From: Deltaproteobacteria bacterium
GTDB taxonomy: Bacteria; Bdellovibrionota_B; Oligoflexia; Oligoflexales; Bog-1112
Length of the DNA: 6,697 nt
Assembly: GCA_003136475.1 (NCBI GenBank)
Contig: PLEQ01000510.1
Span: 171 to 6,867 of the forward strand
Direction of reading: 5' to 3'
Positions 1-6,213 of this stretch are shown in pieces. Numbering within the stretch: the first letter of the stretch is position 1; every line of letters begins with the position of its first letter. Both the position numbers and the translations under genes were made by a program. The notes below the pieces were generated by a model. The model searched no databases, was not told the DNA's origin, and saw nothing but the letters and a program-made list of their open reading frames with translations.

Positions 1-82
1 CTTAAGCTCTTCTTTGAGCTTTGCGGCGGTTGGTGATCGATCTGATAGTCATTGCTAGAAGTCCATTCCTGTAGCTTTGCAC

Positions 83-113
83 TTGGTATACATGCTTGCC
101 GCATGAATATAGA
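83..113 (+). promoter_or_regulatory. Weak candidate promoter of the operon
   Basis: TTGGTA at 83-88 and TATAGA at 108-113 resemble -35 and -10 hexamers, but the 19-base spacer is longer than the preferred 17. No better pair is visible between 40 and 150. The main support is position: it lies about 50 bases before the first start codon and overlaps the palindrome at 87-109, as a repressed promoter would. This is a weak call by eye. Confidence 0.2.
87..109. promoter_or_regulatory. Imperfect palindrome, candidate operator
   Basis: The arms TATACATGC (87-95) and GCATGAATA (101-109) are reverse complements at 8 of 9 positions, the only mismatch being A90/A106, around the 5-base centre TTGCC. The site is in the leader of a putative defence operon and overlaps the best promoter-like hexamers, which fits binding by a dimeric repressor. 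Defence loci such as BREX often have a linked regulator (BrxR/WYL type), but none is encoded in this window. A transcript hairpin is a weaker alternative, with 5 bp of uninterrupted stem. Confidence 0.35.
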
Positions 114-148
114 AATAGAGGTTCGTCTTTTGTACACCTATGTTGTGT

Positions 149-152
149 GGAG
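149..152 (+). promoter_or_regulatory. Ribosome binding site of the first gene
   Basis: GGAG lies 9 bases before the ATG at 162. It supports that start over the overlapping frame beginning at 52, which lacks a ribosome binding site and any recognisable product. Confidence 0.6.
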
Positions 153-161
153 TAATAGCGC

Positions 162-1097
162 ATGTCAAAGATCTCGGATTTTTCCGCGGTGGTTCAGCAA
201 TTTAAAAATGACGTTGTTCGGTTGGAAACCGAACATAAAGAGAGAGTTGAAATTTACAAAAAGGAATTGGATGGAATAGCCTCGGTCCGAAAGCAGATAG
301 ATGCTCTTGAGAAGGTTGGAGTTCCTCCTGGGCCAACGGATTTCAAAAATTTGGAAGATAAAATCTCGAAGTTGAATGATTCAAACCTAGAAATACTCAA
401 TAGATGCTTTAAGGAATTTCAGGGTGGATGCGAAACCTTCGGGGTTCAATTCATCCTTGGAGAGCTTACTAAGGAATCAGAAATTAAACTTGGCAAGGCG
501 TTTAAGATTTCCTGTAACAAGCAGCGACAACTTGTGGACATTGGCCCTTTCCGAGTTTCGTTGCTCAAAGGAATTAAAAATGCCGAAGTTTCTTTTGGAA
601 AATATACCTTACTCAAGTCTCCTGGATCCGTAGAGTCGATTTCAAATTTTATTGTCGCAGTAAATGAATTGTTGCTGACAAATCAACGCCAAGGAAATGA
701 GATTGAGCGGGATCTAGATGAAGCAGTACGAGTTACGTTGGCAAGGAGTGTTCGACTTTCAAATAAAAATGAAGTCCCGATACAGAGCACCTTTCTTGAA
801 ATGACAGACATCATTCGACGACGACAAAAAAAATTAGTCGGTCAAAACCTGGCCAAGAAGCATCGATTGGAAGACTCCGCGTCTAAACACCTATTCGAAG
901 AGATATATTCGAAGGCTCAGTTTTCGATTGAATTGAAGAACTATATTCATTGGTCTGCAAGTCAACAAAACCCTAAGTTCAGATACGGCGCTGCTGTTCT
1001 TGATAAGACTGATGACCATGATGCTGTGGTTTGGCTTCCTCCAAGTTTTGAAGTGCCCGGTGAATGCAGAGCAATACAAACATTGAAAATTATTTAA
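162..1097 (+). CDS. Uncharacterised coiled-coil protein, first gene of putative defence operon
   Basis: I do not recognise the family of this 311-residue protein. Residues about 5-50 are strongly charged and helical in character, with heptad-like spacing of V, L and I (KNDVVRLETEHKERVEIYKK), so a coiled coil is likely. A second helical stretch spans about 62-88. A more mixed, probably alpha/beta part covers about 90-170, a basic helical segment about 180-260 includes RRRQKKL (220-225), and the C-terminus (about 260-311) holds aromatic and acidic elements such as YIHWS and WLPPSFE. I see no signal peptide, membrane segment, P-loop, nuclease motif or TerB-like domain. The ATG at 162 has GGAG 9 bases upstream. 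The gene ends 27 bases before the first ATPase gene, so the two are probably co-transcribed. A run of eight A at 826-833 lies within codons 222-224. Its place at the head of an ATPase-helicase operon suggests a structural, sensor or adaptor subunit, which is inference. Confidence 0.8.
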   Translation: MSKISDFSAVVQQFKNDVVRLETEHKERVEIYKKELDGIASVRKQIDALEKVGVPPGPTDFKNLEDKISKLNDSNLEILNRCFKEFQGGCETFGVQFILGELTKESEIKLGKAFKISCNKQRQLVDIGPFRVSLLKGIKNAEVSFGKYTLLKSPGSVESISNFIVAVNELLLTNQRQGNEIERDLDEAVRVTLARSVRLSNKNEVPIQSTFLEMTDIIRRRQKKLVGQNLAKKHRLEDSASKHLFEEIYSKAQFSIELKNYIHWSASQQNPKFRYGAAVLDKTDDHDAVVWLPPSFEVPGECRAIQTLKII

Positions 1098-1114
1098 GAT
1101 TAAAAAAAGAAAAC

Positions 1115-1125
1115 GGGAAAAAAAA
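1115..1125 (+). promoter_or_regulatory. Weak ribosome binding site with an A8 tract before the first ATPase gene
   Basis: GGGA at 1115-1118 is the only Shine-Dalgarno-like element before the start. It is followed by A only, giving a run of eight A at 1118-1125 that ends in the start codon itself. Two consecutive ATG codons (1125 and 1128) follow; spacing is 6 bases to the first and 9 to the second, so either may be used. Length changes in the A tract would alter the spacing. Confidence 0.4.
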
Positions 1126-2501
1126 TGATGAATAGCAACGAACGAGATATTTCAGACATCTTGCATCAAGTATCGAATTTGGACGGAATCAATCCCGACG
1201 TGCTTTGGAAGGTGACAAGACGATCTCTTTCAATGGGTCTGCCGCCGTCGAGGTTTGCCAATGGATTTCAAATCGGTCTTACTAAAGTGCTTTCGCGGGT
1301 TACGAATGAATTGATTGAATTAAATGAACTGGCTGAATTCGAACACGGTATTGTAAGGTTTGCCGAGGGAGATTATTCAGGAGGAAAGACTCTATTGTGC
1401 AACTGCATTTCCGAAATTGCTGATCAAATGGGGTTTGCAACGGTAACAATCGACTTAATTCCCGGGGGGGCTTCTTTAGACAGGCTCGATCGCATATATC
1501 CACATGTCGCAAGAAATATAAAGTTTGCAGATGCCACAGGGCTTGATCAAGTAATACTAAGGGCAGTCGCATTGAAATTCGCTCCCGAAACCGAAGATCC
1601 AAAACAAATTGACTTAAAGACACTCGACCCTGACGAAGTTCGGAAAGTCAGAGCTTGGATTAGAGAAACAAAGAGTTCTTGTGAGGTGGAGAGTCGAGGG
1701 TTCATGATGGCAGCATTAGGTCTGGTTGAATCGCAAATTGATGTGCCGGAAAAGACCATGAAGGAGAGCCTGTTAGGAAACGAGGAAAAAGCAGAAATTT
1801 GCAGATCTATTCTTCGTGGTGAACAAGTGTCACCACTCGCTGCCTCCAACGCAGGTGTGCGTGAACGATTTTCGAAGGAAACGTCACGATCTTATTTGCG
1901 GTCACTCTGTCAGTTCCTGTTCAGAGCCAAGCTAACGCGTGGCACCCTGTTTTGCTTCGATGAGGCTCGACGAATGCCGCAAAATAAGCGGGCAGTACTG
2001 GACGTCTGTAATAATCTTCAAAGTCTAATTGACGAAACATCGTGCGGGCGTCTACCTGCTACTTTCTATATGTTCTCATTTTTGTCAGATTTTTTTGAAG
2101 AAATCGTTGTTCGATACCCCGCTCTTCAACAGAGAATTTCCCAACATGCGCGAATAAAACCGTCTGATGAGATCTCCATGGATGCTCTATTGGATGGCAT
2201 GGCAGAAAAATATGCAAAGATATTTTATGCTGCAAACCCTAGCTGTCGTAAGGCGCCTTTTAAGAAAGCTAAACCATTCTTTGTAAAGAACGTTCCAATC
2301 GTCGCAGATACGACAGGTTTCACCCGATTGATGGGAGCAACTCTAGTTGCATTTTTTGACGAAGTTCGGATGGGAGCTGTAAGCGACGACGTTGAAAATC
2401 AAACGCTCATGTCATTTATAAAGAAGGAAGAAGGAAAATTAAAGCAGCGTGAAAAGTCGGAAGCCGAACGGTCAGAGACCGAACCATTTCAAACAGTGTA
2501 G
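1125..2501 (+). CDS. BrxD-like (DUF2791) P-loop ATPase, first copy
   Basis: This 458-residue cytoplasmic ATPase resembles BrxD, the DUF2791 ATP-binding protein of BREX loci. Walker A is GDYSGGKT (82-89, Lys88), matching the RGDYGSGKT form usual in BrxD. It is followed by a BrxD-like stretch around 107-131 (VTIDLIPGG, then RLDRIYPHVARNI). Walker B is LFCFDEARR (275-283; Asp279, Glu280). The following segment CNNLQSLIDETSCGRLPATF (295-314) closely recalls the BrxD 'NNLRQLID...GRLPGLY' region, but the TGTP-type sensor after it is replaced by FSFLSDFF. The N-terminal 70 residues fit the helical region that precedes the P-loop in this family. The C-terminus ends in a charged tail (about 432-454). 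It lies 27 bases after the coiled-coil gene and 23 before the second ATPase. A G7 tract at 1464-1470 encodes Gly114-Gly115. BrxD proteins are linked to DNA-directed phage exclusion, but their exact reaction beyond ATP hydrolysis is not settled. Family call is by motif recall, not a search. Confidence 0.82.
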   Translation: MMNSNERDISDILHQVSNLDGINPDVLWKVTRRSLSMGLPPSRFANGFQIGLTKVLSRVTNELIELNELAEFEHGIVRFAEGDYSGGKTLLCNCISEIADQMGFATVTIDLIPGGASLDRLDRIYPHVARNIKFADATGLDQVILRAVALKFAPETEDPKQIDLKTLDPDEVRKVRAWIRETKSSCEVESRGFMMAALGLVESQIDVPEKTMKESLLGNEEKAEICRSILRGEQVSPLAASNAGVRERFSKETSRSYLRSLCQFLFRAKLTRGTLFCFDEARRMPQNKRAVLDVCNNLQSLIDETSCGRLPATFYMFSFLSDFFEEIVVRYPALQQRISQHARIKPSDEISMDALLDGMAEKYAKIFYAANPSCRKAPFKKAKPFFVKNVPIVADTTGFTRLMGATLVAFFDEVRMGAVSDDVENQTLMSFIKKEEGKLKQREKSEAERSETEPFQTV

Positions 2502-2513
2502 CATTTTTGGATA

Positions 2514-2518
2514 AAGGA
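2514..2518 (+). promoter_or_regulatory. Ribosome binding site of the second ATPase gene
   Basis: AAGGA lies 6 bases before the ATG at 2525, which is good spacing and fixes this start. It is the best Shine-Dalgarno match in the operon. Confidence 0.65.
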
Positions 2519-2524
2519 TAGATT

Positions 2525-3934
2525 ATGTTTGATTTCGAAAAGATAAAGAGAATTCGGCAGAATGTTAAACGTGTCTTCCAACCTAAGACAAATTTCGCAA
2601 GTCAAAACAGAAATGCGTATAAGCAACGCAAAAGCGAATCTTCTAAAGGTGCAAGCGGTATTGACTTTGGTCAGTTTGACGCCCTATCAACAAAGGAATG
2701 TCGATTGGGGCTATCGAATTTAAGAAAGGGTTTGTCCCCTAGGCCACATGGAAACGATTGCACCAACCCATTGAATATTATCGACGCCCAAAGCGACAAA
2801 GTGATGGCGTCTTTCCTTTTAGAATCCGAACTAGGCGGTAGTGCTCTTCTCGTGAGGAGTAGTTACGGTGGAGGTAAAACCTCATGCTTGGATGCAGTCT
2901 ATCGGAAGGCGTTAGCAAGGAAGTTTGCTGTTTCAAAGATTGTTATTAACGGAGAAGATGTAAATCTTGCAAAACCTCAGTGTATCTGGGAACAAATTGT
3001 AAAGAATATTACAATTCCAGCGCAACAATTTGAGTCTGTTCATAGCTCGGAAAGGATAGGTGCCAGGGCGGTTATTCAGCTTTGCGTACGCTTTTTAGCA
3101 AACAACAATATAGATGTGCCAGACGACTCACCTTTTCTTCGAGCTCAAAAGAGGGAAGAAAAGCTGTTGGAGTTGACGGGTTGCCCTCCCCTTTCCTGGT
3201 TACTTTCCGATCCTCAAATTTTGGAAAAAGATGAGCTAATTGATCTATTCAGCGGCATGGCTCATGTAGATTCTGCATCTGCTCGTTTGAATCATATATT
3301 GGCCTACAAAAAGGCTGAGATCTGGCCGGCATTTAAATTTGCAACCCAAGGCGATCGCGCGTCGTTTTTACTCTCTGGCTTGGGCAGATTGTTTCAAGCA
3401 GTTGGGCTAAAAGGATTGATTCTTCTTTTTGATGAAGCCGAGCGATGGAAAAACCTAAATCTGGCACAGCAAACACGCGCTGGCAATTTGTTGGGTGGAT
3501 TAATTTGGGGGGCTACTGCTCCAGAAGGACAACGAACGCGCAAACATGAGCCTAGATCACTTATCTTTAGAAGTCGCTTTTGCGGAGGCAGTGACTTTAC
3601 TACGAAAGAAAGAAACTACGTAGGATTGGTAATTGCAATGACCCCTAGGCCAGAGGACCCACCAGAAGAGCAATGGAGGCAATATGGTCACCTTAACGAG
3701 TATGATCTTCCGGATTGGACTAAAAAAACCTTCGGAACTTTCATGGCCAAGCTGATTCCCTACTACTGCAAGGCTTTAGAGATTGAAATTGACAAGAGCA
3801 TTGACCTAGAAGAACTGATCAGAACCGCCACAGTAAAATGGAGCAAAACTGGAAACTGGAGTCCAAGGTCAGCAATAACTGAGGCAGCTTTGGCGGTTTT
3901 AGATGAAGAATTTCTAAAAAAGAAAATAAAATGA
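2525..3934 (+). CDS. BrxD-like (DUF2791) P-loop ATPase, second diverged copy
   Basis: This 469-residue protein belongs to the same broad ATPase type as its upstream neighbour but is clearly diverged from it. A basic, probably disordered leader (1-48) comes first. The segment LSNLRKGLSPRP (63-74) then recalls the 'AIEALRAGVPNR' entry helix of DUF2791 proteins. The P-loop reads RSSYGGGKT (111-119, Lys118); the usual first Gly of Walker A is Ser112. Walker B is LILLFDEAERW (298-308; Asp303, Glu304), a typical form. GLVIAMTPRPED (367-378) sits where a sensor-type 'TGTP' strand is expected. Between Walker B and this strand is a less conserved insertion, about 330-362, with a basic RTRK patch. The two ATPases could form a hetero-oligomer, or this one may load the helicase, whose start codon overlaps its stop (ATGA, 3931-3934). 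Nucleotide binding is likely and hydrolysis probable. Assignment to BrxD rather than another AAA-like ATPase is moderately sure. Confidence 0.8.
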   Translation: MFDFEKIKRIRQNVKRVFQPKTNFASQNRNAYKQRKSESSKGASGIDFGQFDALSTKECRLGLSNLRKGLSPRPHGNDCTNPLNIIDAQSDKVMASFLLESELGGSALLVRSSYGGGKTSCLDAVYRKALARKFAVSKIVINGEDVNLAKPQCIWEQIVKNITIPAQQFESVHSSERIGARAVIQLCVRFLANNNIDVPDDSPFLRAQKREEKLLELTGCPPLSWLLSDPQILEKDELIDLFSGMAHVDSASARLNHILAYKKAEIWPAFKFATQGDRASFLLSGLGRLFQAVGLKGLILLFDEAERWKNLNLAQQTRAGNLLGGLIWGATAPEGQRTRKHEPRSLIFRSRFCGGSDFTTKERNYVGLVIAMTPRPEDPPEEQWRQYGHLNEYDLPDWTKKTFGTFMAKLIPYYCKALEIEIDKSIDLEELIRTATVKWSKTGNWSPRSAITEAALAVLDEEFLKKKIK

Positions 3935-6057
3935 AAGAAAATATCGATTTTCAGGCGATTCTAGGACGCAGCAACTATAGAGCTTTTTTTGGTCGTTTTA
4001 AGATGTTGACCGATATCCAGAAAGAGGCAATTCCAGTTGTCTTGCAGGGGCACTCCGTACTGGTGACTGCCGGAACTGCAAGTGGAAAAACTGAAGCTGC
4101 AATCGCTCCATTGATCTCAAGGTATTTCAGCAACGACAAAGATCAGATCTGTAGAATACTAATTGTTTCTCCAACAAAATCTCTAGTAAATGATCTTTTT
4201 AAGCGCCTCTCGGAAATGACAGCGGAAATCGGCTTAGATATTGCCCGTAAAACAGGCGACTTTTCGCTCGGAAGCGTTACTAACAAGGGATTTCCTCATA
4301 TTTTGATTACGACGCCAGAGGGTCTTGATTCACTTATTCAACAAAACGCTGAAATTATTCTCAACCTTCGAGTAATCGTAATTGATGAAATACATGTCCT
4401 AGCGGGCACCCCAAGAGGAGATCAGCTACGTTTGGTAATTCGCAGACTTGAGAGAATCATAGCAGCGTCGGATGGGATATCCCTCGTTTCGAATGGCAAC
4501 CTTCAGTCGATCTTGCAGAAAGTAGCTCTCTCTGCAACAGTAGCTGATCCCTTTGGCATAGCTCAGACGTTTCTTGGATGCGATTCAAAAGTAGTGAAAG
4601 TAGGAAAAATTAGAAAAATAGACGCGCAAGTCGTTTTTCTTTCCGAATCACTTACGACGCTCGGTAGGCAAATCATCGATCATTGCAAGAATAGTCTACT
4701 GTCAAAGAAAATTCTATTCTTTATGAATTCCCGAAAGGGTGTCGATAGCATGTCCGAGGCTTTAGGTGTCTATGCGAGAAAATATGGCTATCAAGTCTTT
4801 TCACATCACGCTTCGTTGTCAAGTCGTCGAAGGCATGAAACAGAGACTTTTTTTGCTGAAGCAAGGTCGGCAATATGCGTTGCGACGAGTAGTATGGGGG
4901 TCGGAATCGATATTGGGTCGGTTGACCTGGTTACATGCATTGATATGCCGCATAGTTTGGAGGAGTTGGTGCAGAGAATCGGTAGGTCGGGTCGCCGGGG
5001 CCGAGCATCCGCTGCGATTTTTGTGGTGAAGTCGAAAGCCGAAGCAATATTGCTGCGTGCATACTTGTCCTGGGCCAGAAGAGGCGAGCTTCCAGCGACG
5101 ATACCTGTTCCGTTTAAAATCAGTGTATTAGTTCAGCAGATTCTAGCGGTGCTTAAACATTCTTCCACACGCGAAACTACATCCGAACAACTTTCTAACA
5201 TTTTCGTTTGCAGTGTTAAGCCTGTGATTACAGTGGAAATGTTGAGGTACACAATTAACTCAATGATAGAGCATGATTACTTGAGAAAAAAGGGAACGGT
5301 ATTACAACCTGGCAAAAGCGGTTACGAGTTTATGAGCAATAGCAAGTTGGCATTTAGCAATATAGATAACGCTAGAGTGGGGAATTCAGTAATTGATGTA
5401 AAAACAGGGGAGGTGATTGCGAACATTAAATCAAACCATGATGTCGGAAAAGTCATTCCTCTTGCTGGAAGACGCCTTCGAGTTTTACCGGGAAGCAAAG
5501 GGAAAAATATATACACTAATCCTTTAAATCGTTTGGACGTAAAGGAATGCGATGATTCAGTTTCATATGATACAAACCCCAGCCCTCCTTTCACTTTAGA
5601 CGATGGAACAATTTTGCGAGAGTTCCTGGGCATCGATAGAAGTGAGATTGCTGCGTATCCGGCGTCAGAGTCGAGTGCGACCATTTTATGGACATGGCTC
5701 GGGGAACTTTTCAACAGTGTACTGATAGAAATTCTTCAGCGAAATGGCCAGTTAGTTAAAGCAAGAGGCTCGTTTGCCATTCAATTTTCAGGTGTTGAAC
5801 CCGCTGGTGCAGTGAATCTGATACGGAAGGCTCTTTCTCCTGAGTCAATCGAGTTAGCAGCGGAAAAGTTGAGAATAGAAAGGTGGATACCTCTTGGTCC
5901 GAATTCAAGAATTTTAGGTGAAGACTATCTTAGGTTTTGTAGAAAGATGGCAGTCAATAGAAGTGCACTACTATCCGCCTTTGAAGGTGCAGTCTTGCGG
6001 GTTATAGAGACGAAGACTGAGGTCTACTATCAGCTGGAGGAACTGGCTAAATTGTAA
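3931..6057 (+). CDS. Superfamily 2 DEAD/DEAH helicase, Lhr / BrxHI-like
   Basis: This 708-residue ATP-dependent nucleic acid helicase has a full set of superfamily 2 motifs. They are a Q motif with LTDIQKEAIP (26-35, Gln30); motif I TAGTASGKTE (46-55, Lys53); Ia SPTKSL (80-85); TTPE (127-130); motif II DEIH (152-155); motif III SAT (201-203); motif IV-like FMNSRKG (264-270); ATSSMGVGIDIG (318-329); and motif VI QRIGRSGRRGR (348-358). After the two RecA-like domains come a probable winged-helix region (about 390-470) and a beta-rich stretch with TGEVIANI and PLAGRRLRVL (492-519), similar to the beta-barrel after the helicase core in Lhr-type enzymes (COG1201, which includes BrxHI). At about 700 residues it is compact: no long Lhr C-terminal extension, DUF1998 or cysteine cluster is seen. 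The start overlaps the previous stop by 4 bases and has only a weak purine-rich upstream sequence, so translation is probably coupled. The gene ends with TAA then TGA in frame. Role: likely the DNA motor of the putative defence complex. Confidence 0.93.
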   Translation: MKENIDFQAILGRSNYRAFFGRFKMLTDIQKEAIPVVLQGHSVLVTAGTASGKTEAAIAPLISRYFSNDKDQICRILIVSPTKSLVNDLFKRLSEMTAEIGLDIARKTGDFSLGSVTNKGFPHILITTPEGLDSLIQQNAEIILNLRVIVIDEIHVLAGTPRGDQLRLVIRRLERIIAASDGISLVSNGNLQSILQKVALSATVADPFGIAQTFLGCDSKVVKVGKIRKIDAQVVFLSESLTTLGRQIIDHCKNSLLSKKILFFMNSRKGVDSMSEALGVYARKYGYQVFSHHASLSSRRRHETETFFAEARSAICVATSSMGVGIDIGSVDLVTCIDMPHSLEELVQRIGRSGRRGRASAAIFVVKSKAEAILLRAYLSWARRGELPATIPVPFKISVLVQQILAVLKHSSTRETTSEQLSNIFVCSVKPVITVEMLRYTINSMIEHDYLRKKGTVLQPGKSGYEFMSNSKLAFSNIDNARVGNSVIDVKTGEVIANIKSNHDVGKVIPLAGRRLRVLPGSKGKNIYTNPLNRLDVKECDDSVSYDTNPSPPFTLDDGTILREFLGIDRSEIAAYPASESSATILWTWLGELFNSVLIEILQRNGQLVKARGSFAIQFSGVEPAGAVNLIRKALSPESIELAAEKLRIERWIPLGPNSRILGEDYLRFCRKMAVNRSALLSAFEGAVLRVIETKTEVYYQLEELAKL

Positions 6058-6114
6058 TGATAAGGAAATGGCGATAGCACATGCTAGCTTCCAAAGGCGA
6101 GTATTTTACAGGCT

Positions 6115-6146
6115 AAAAAACCCAATAAGACTTGCAAAATTGGGCT
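6115..6146 (-). terminator. Hairpin plus T6, terminator-like on the minus strand
   Basis: CCCAAT (6121-6126) pairs with ATTGGG (6139-6144) across a 12-base loop. Including a G-T wobble and an A-T pair, the stem reaches 8 bp (6119-6126 with 6139-6146). Read on the minus strand, the second arm runs directly into TTTTTT (6120-6115), the form of an intrinsic terminator for leftward transcription. No leftward gene is visible to use it. On the plus strand it has no T run after the stem, so it is a poor terminator for the helicase transcript. Confidence 0.35.
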
Positions 6147-6195
6147 AATGGATATTAGGCTTTACGATTGCTCCTATATTTCCGATCTCGGTAAA

Positions 6196-6205
6196 AAGGG
6201 TGGGG
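6196..6205 (+). promoter_or_regulatory. Ribosome binding site of the HD-domain gene
   Basis: The purine-rich stretch AAGGGTGGGG ends 8 bases before the ATG at 6214. A TAA at 6208-6210 lies in frame just upstream, so no longer N-terminus is possible from an upstream ATG. Confidence 0.5.
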
Positions 6206-6213
6206 CATAAAAT

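Larger units (their letters stand above)
1..161. other. Leader region upstream of the operon, no supported gene
   Basis: No reading frame here has a credible start, ribosome binding site and family match. Frames entering from the left on the + strand stop early (TGA at 34-36, TAG at 56-58), so at most a short C-terminal tail of an upstream gene could lie in the first 58 bases. The region carries the palindrome at 87-109, weak promoter-like hexamers and the ribosome binding site of the first gene. The rightward operon therefore appears to begin here, as no same-strand gene is close enough upstream within view to be clearly co-transcribed. Confidence 0.5.
6058..6213. other. 156-bp gap between helicase and HD-domain genes
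   Basis: The gap holds no convincing gene. Two tiny frames, 6068-6148 (26 residues) and 6148-6210 (20 residues), overlap as TAATG, but they lack proper ribosome binding sites: the AAGGA before the first is only 1 base away. The gap contains the inverted repeat at 6119-6146, a smaller AT-rich repeat (CTAAT 6145-6149 with ATTAG 6154-6158) and TATATT at 6175-6180, which could serve as a -10 element but has no matching -35. No clear rightward terminator is seen, so read-through from the helicase into the HD gene and an independent promoter are both possible. Confidence 0.5.

Noticed and set aside
1..36. On the minus strand, positions 36-1 read SPTAAKLKEELK, a protein-like stretch that could be the start of a leftward gene.
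   Set aside because: The frame is closed by TGA at 51-49 and has no ATG, GTG or TTG start between that stop and the stretch. It would have to be a broken gene or chance. Sequence left of the window would decide.
1..104. A second minus-strand frame open from an ATG at 104 to the window edge (34 codons, beginning MRQACIPSAK).
   Set aside because: No ribosome binding site precedes the ATG, the peptide resembles nothing I know, and an open frame of this length is expected by chance.
52..279. Plus-strand 75-codon frame overlapping the start of the first gene.
   Set aside because: It has no ribosome binding site, no recognisable product, and overlaps a longer gene with a good GGAG site.
162..1097. 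Identity of the first gene as TerB (SngA of Shango) or a Wadjet-type JetA/JetB subunit.
   Set aside because: No TerB acidic motif or other diagnostic feature is visible, and there is no SMC-like gene in the window. Only the operon position is suggestive.
2736..3655. An 11-base sequence CCCCTAGGCCA occurs twice in the second ATPase gene.
   Set aside because: Both copies encode Pro-Arg-Pro in frame (residues 72-74 and 374-376). Only two copies, with no flanking similarity, look like coincidence rather than a repeat element.
6068..6210. Two tiny overlapping plus-strand frames (26 and 20 residues) joined as TAATG between helicase and HD genes.
   Set aside because: AAGGA is only one base from the first start and the second has no ribosome binding site. 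The region is better explained by hairpins and regulatory sequence.
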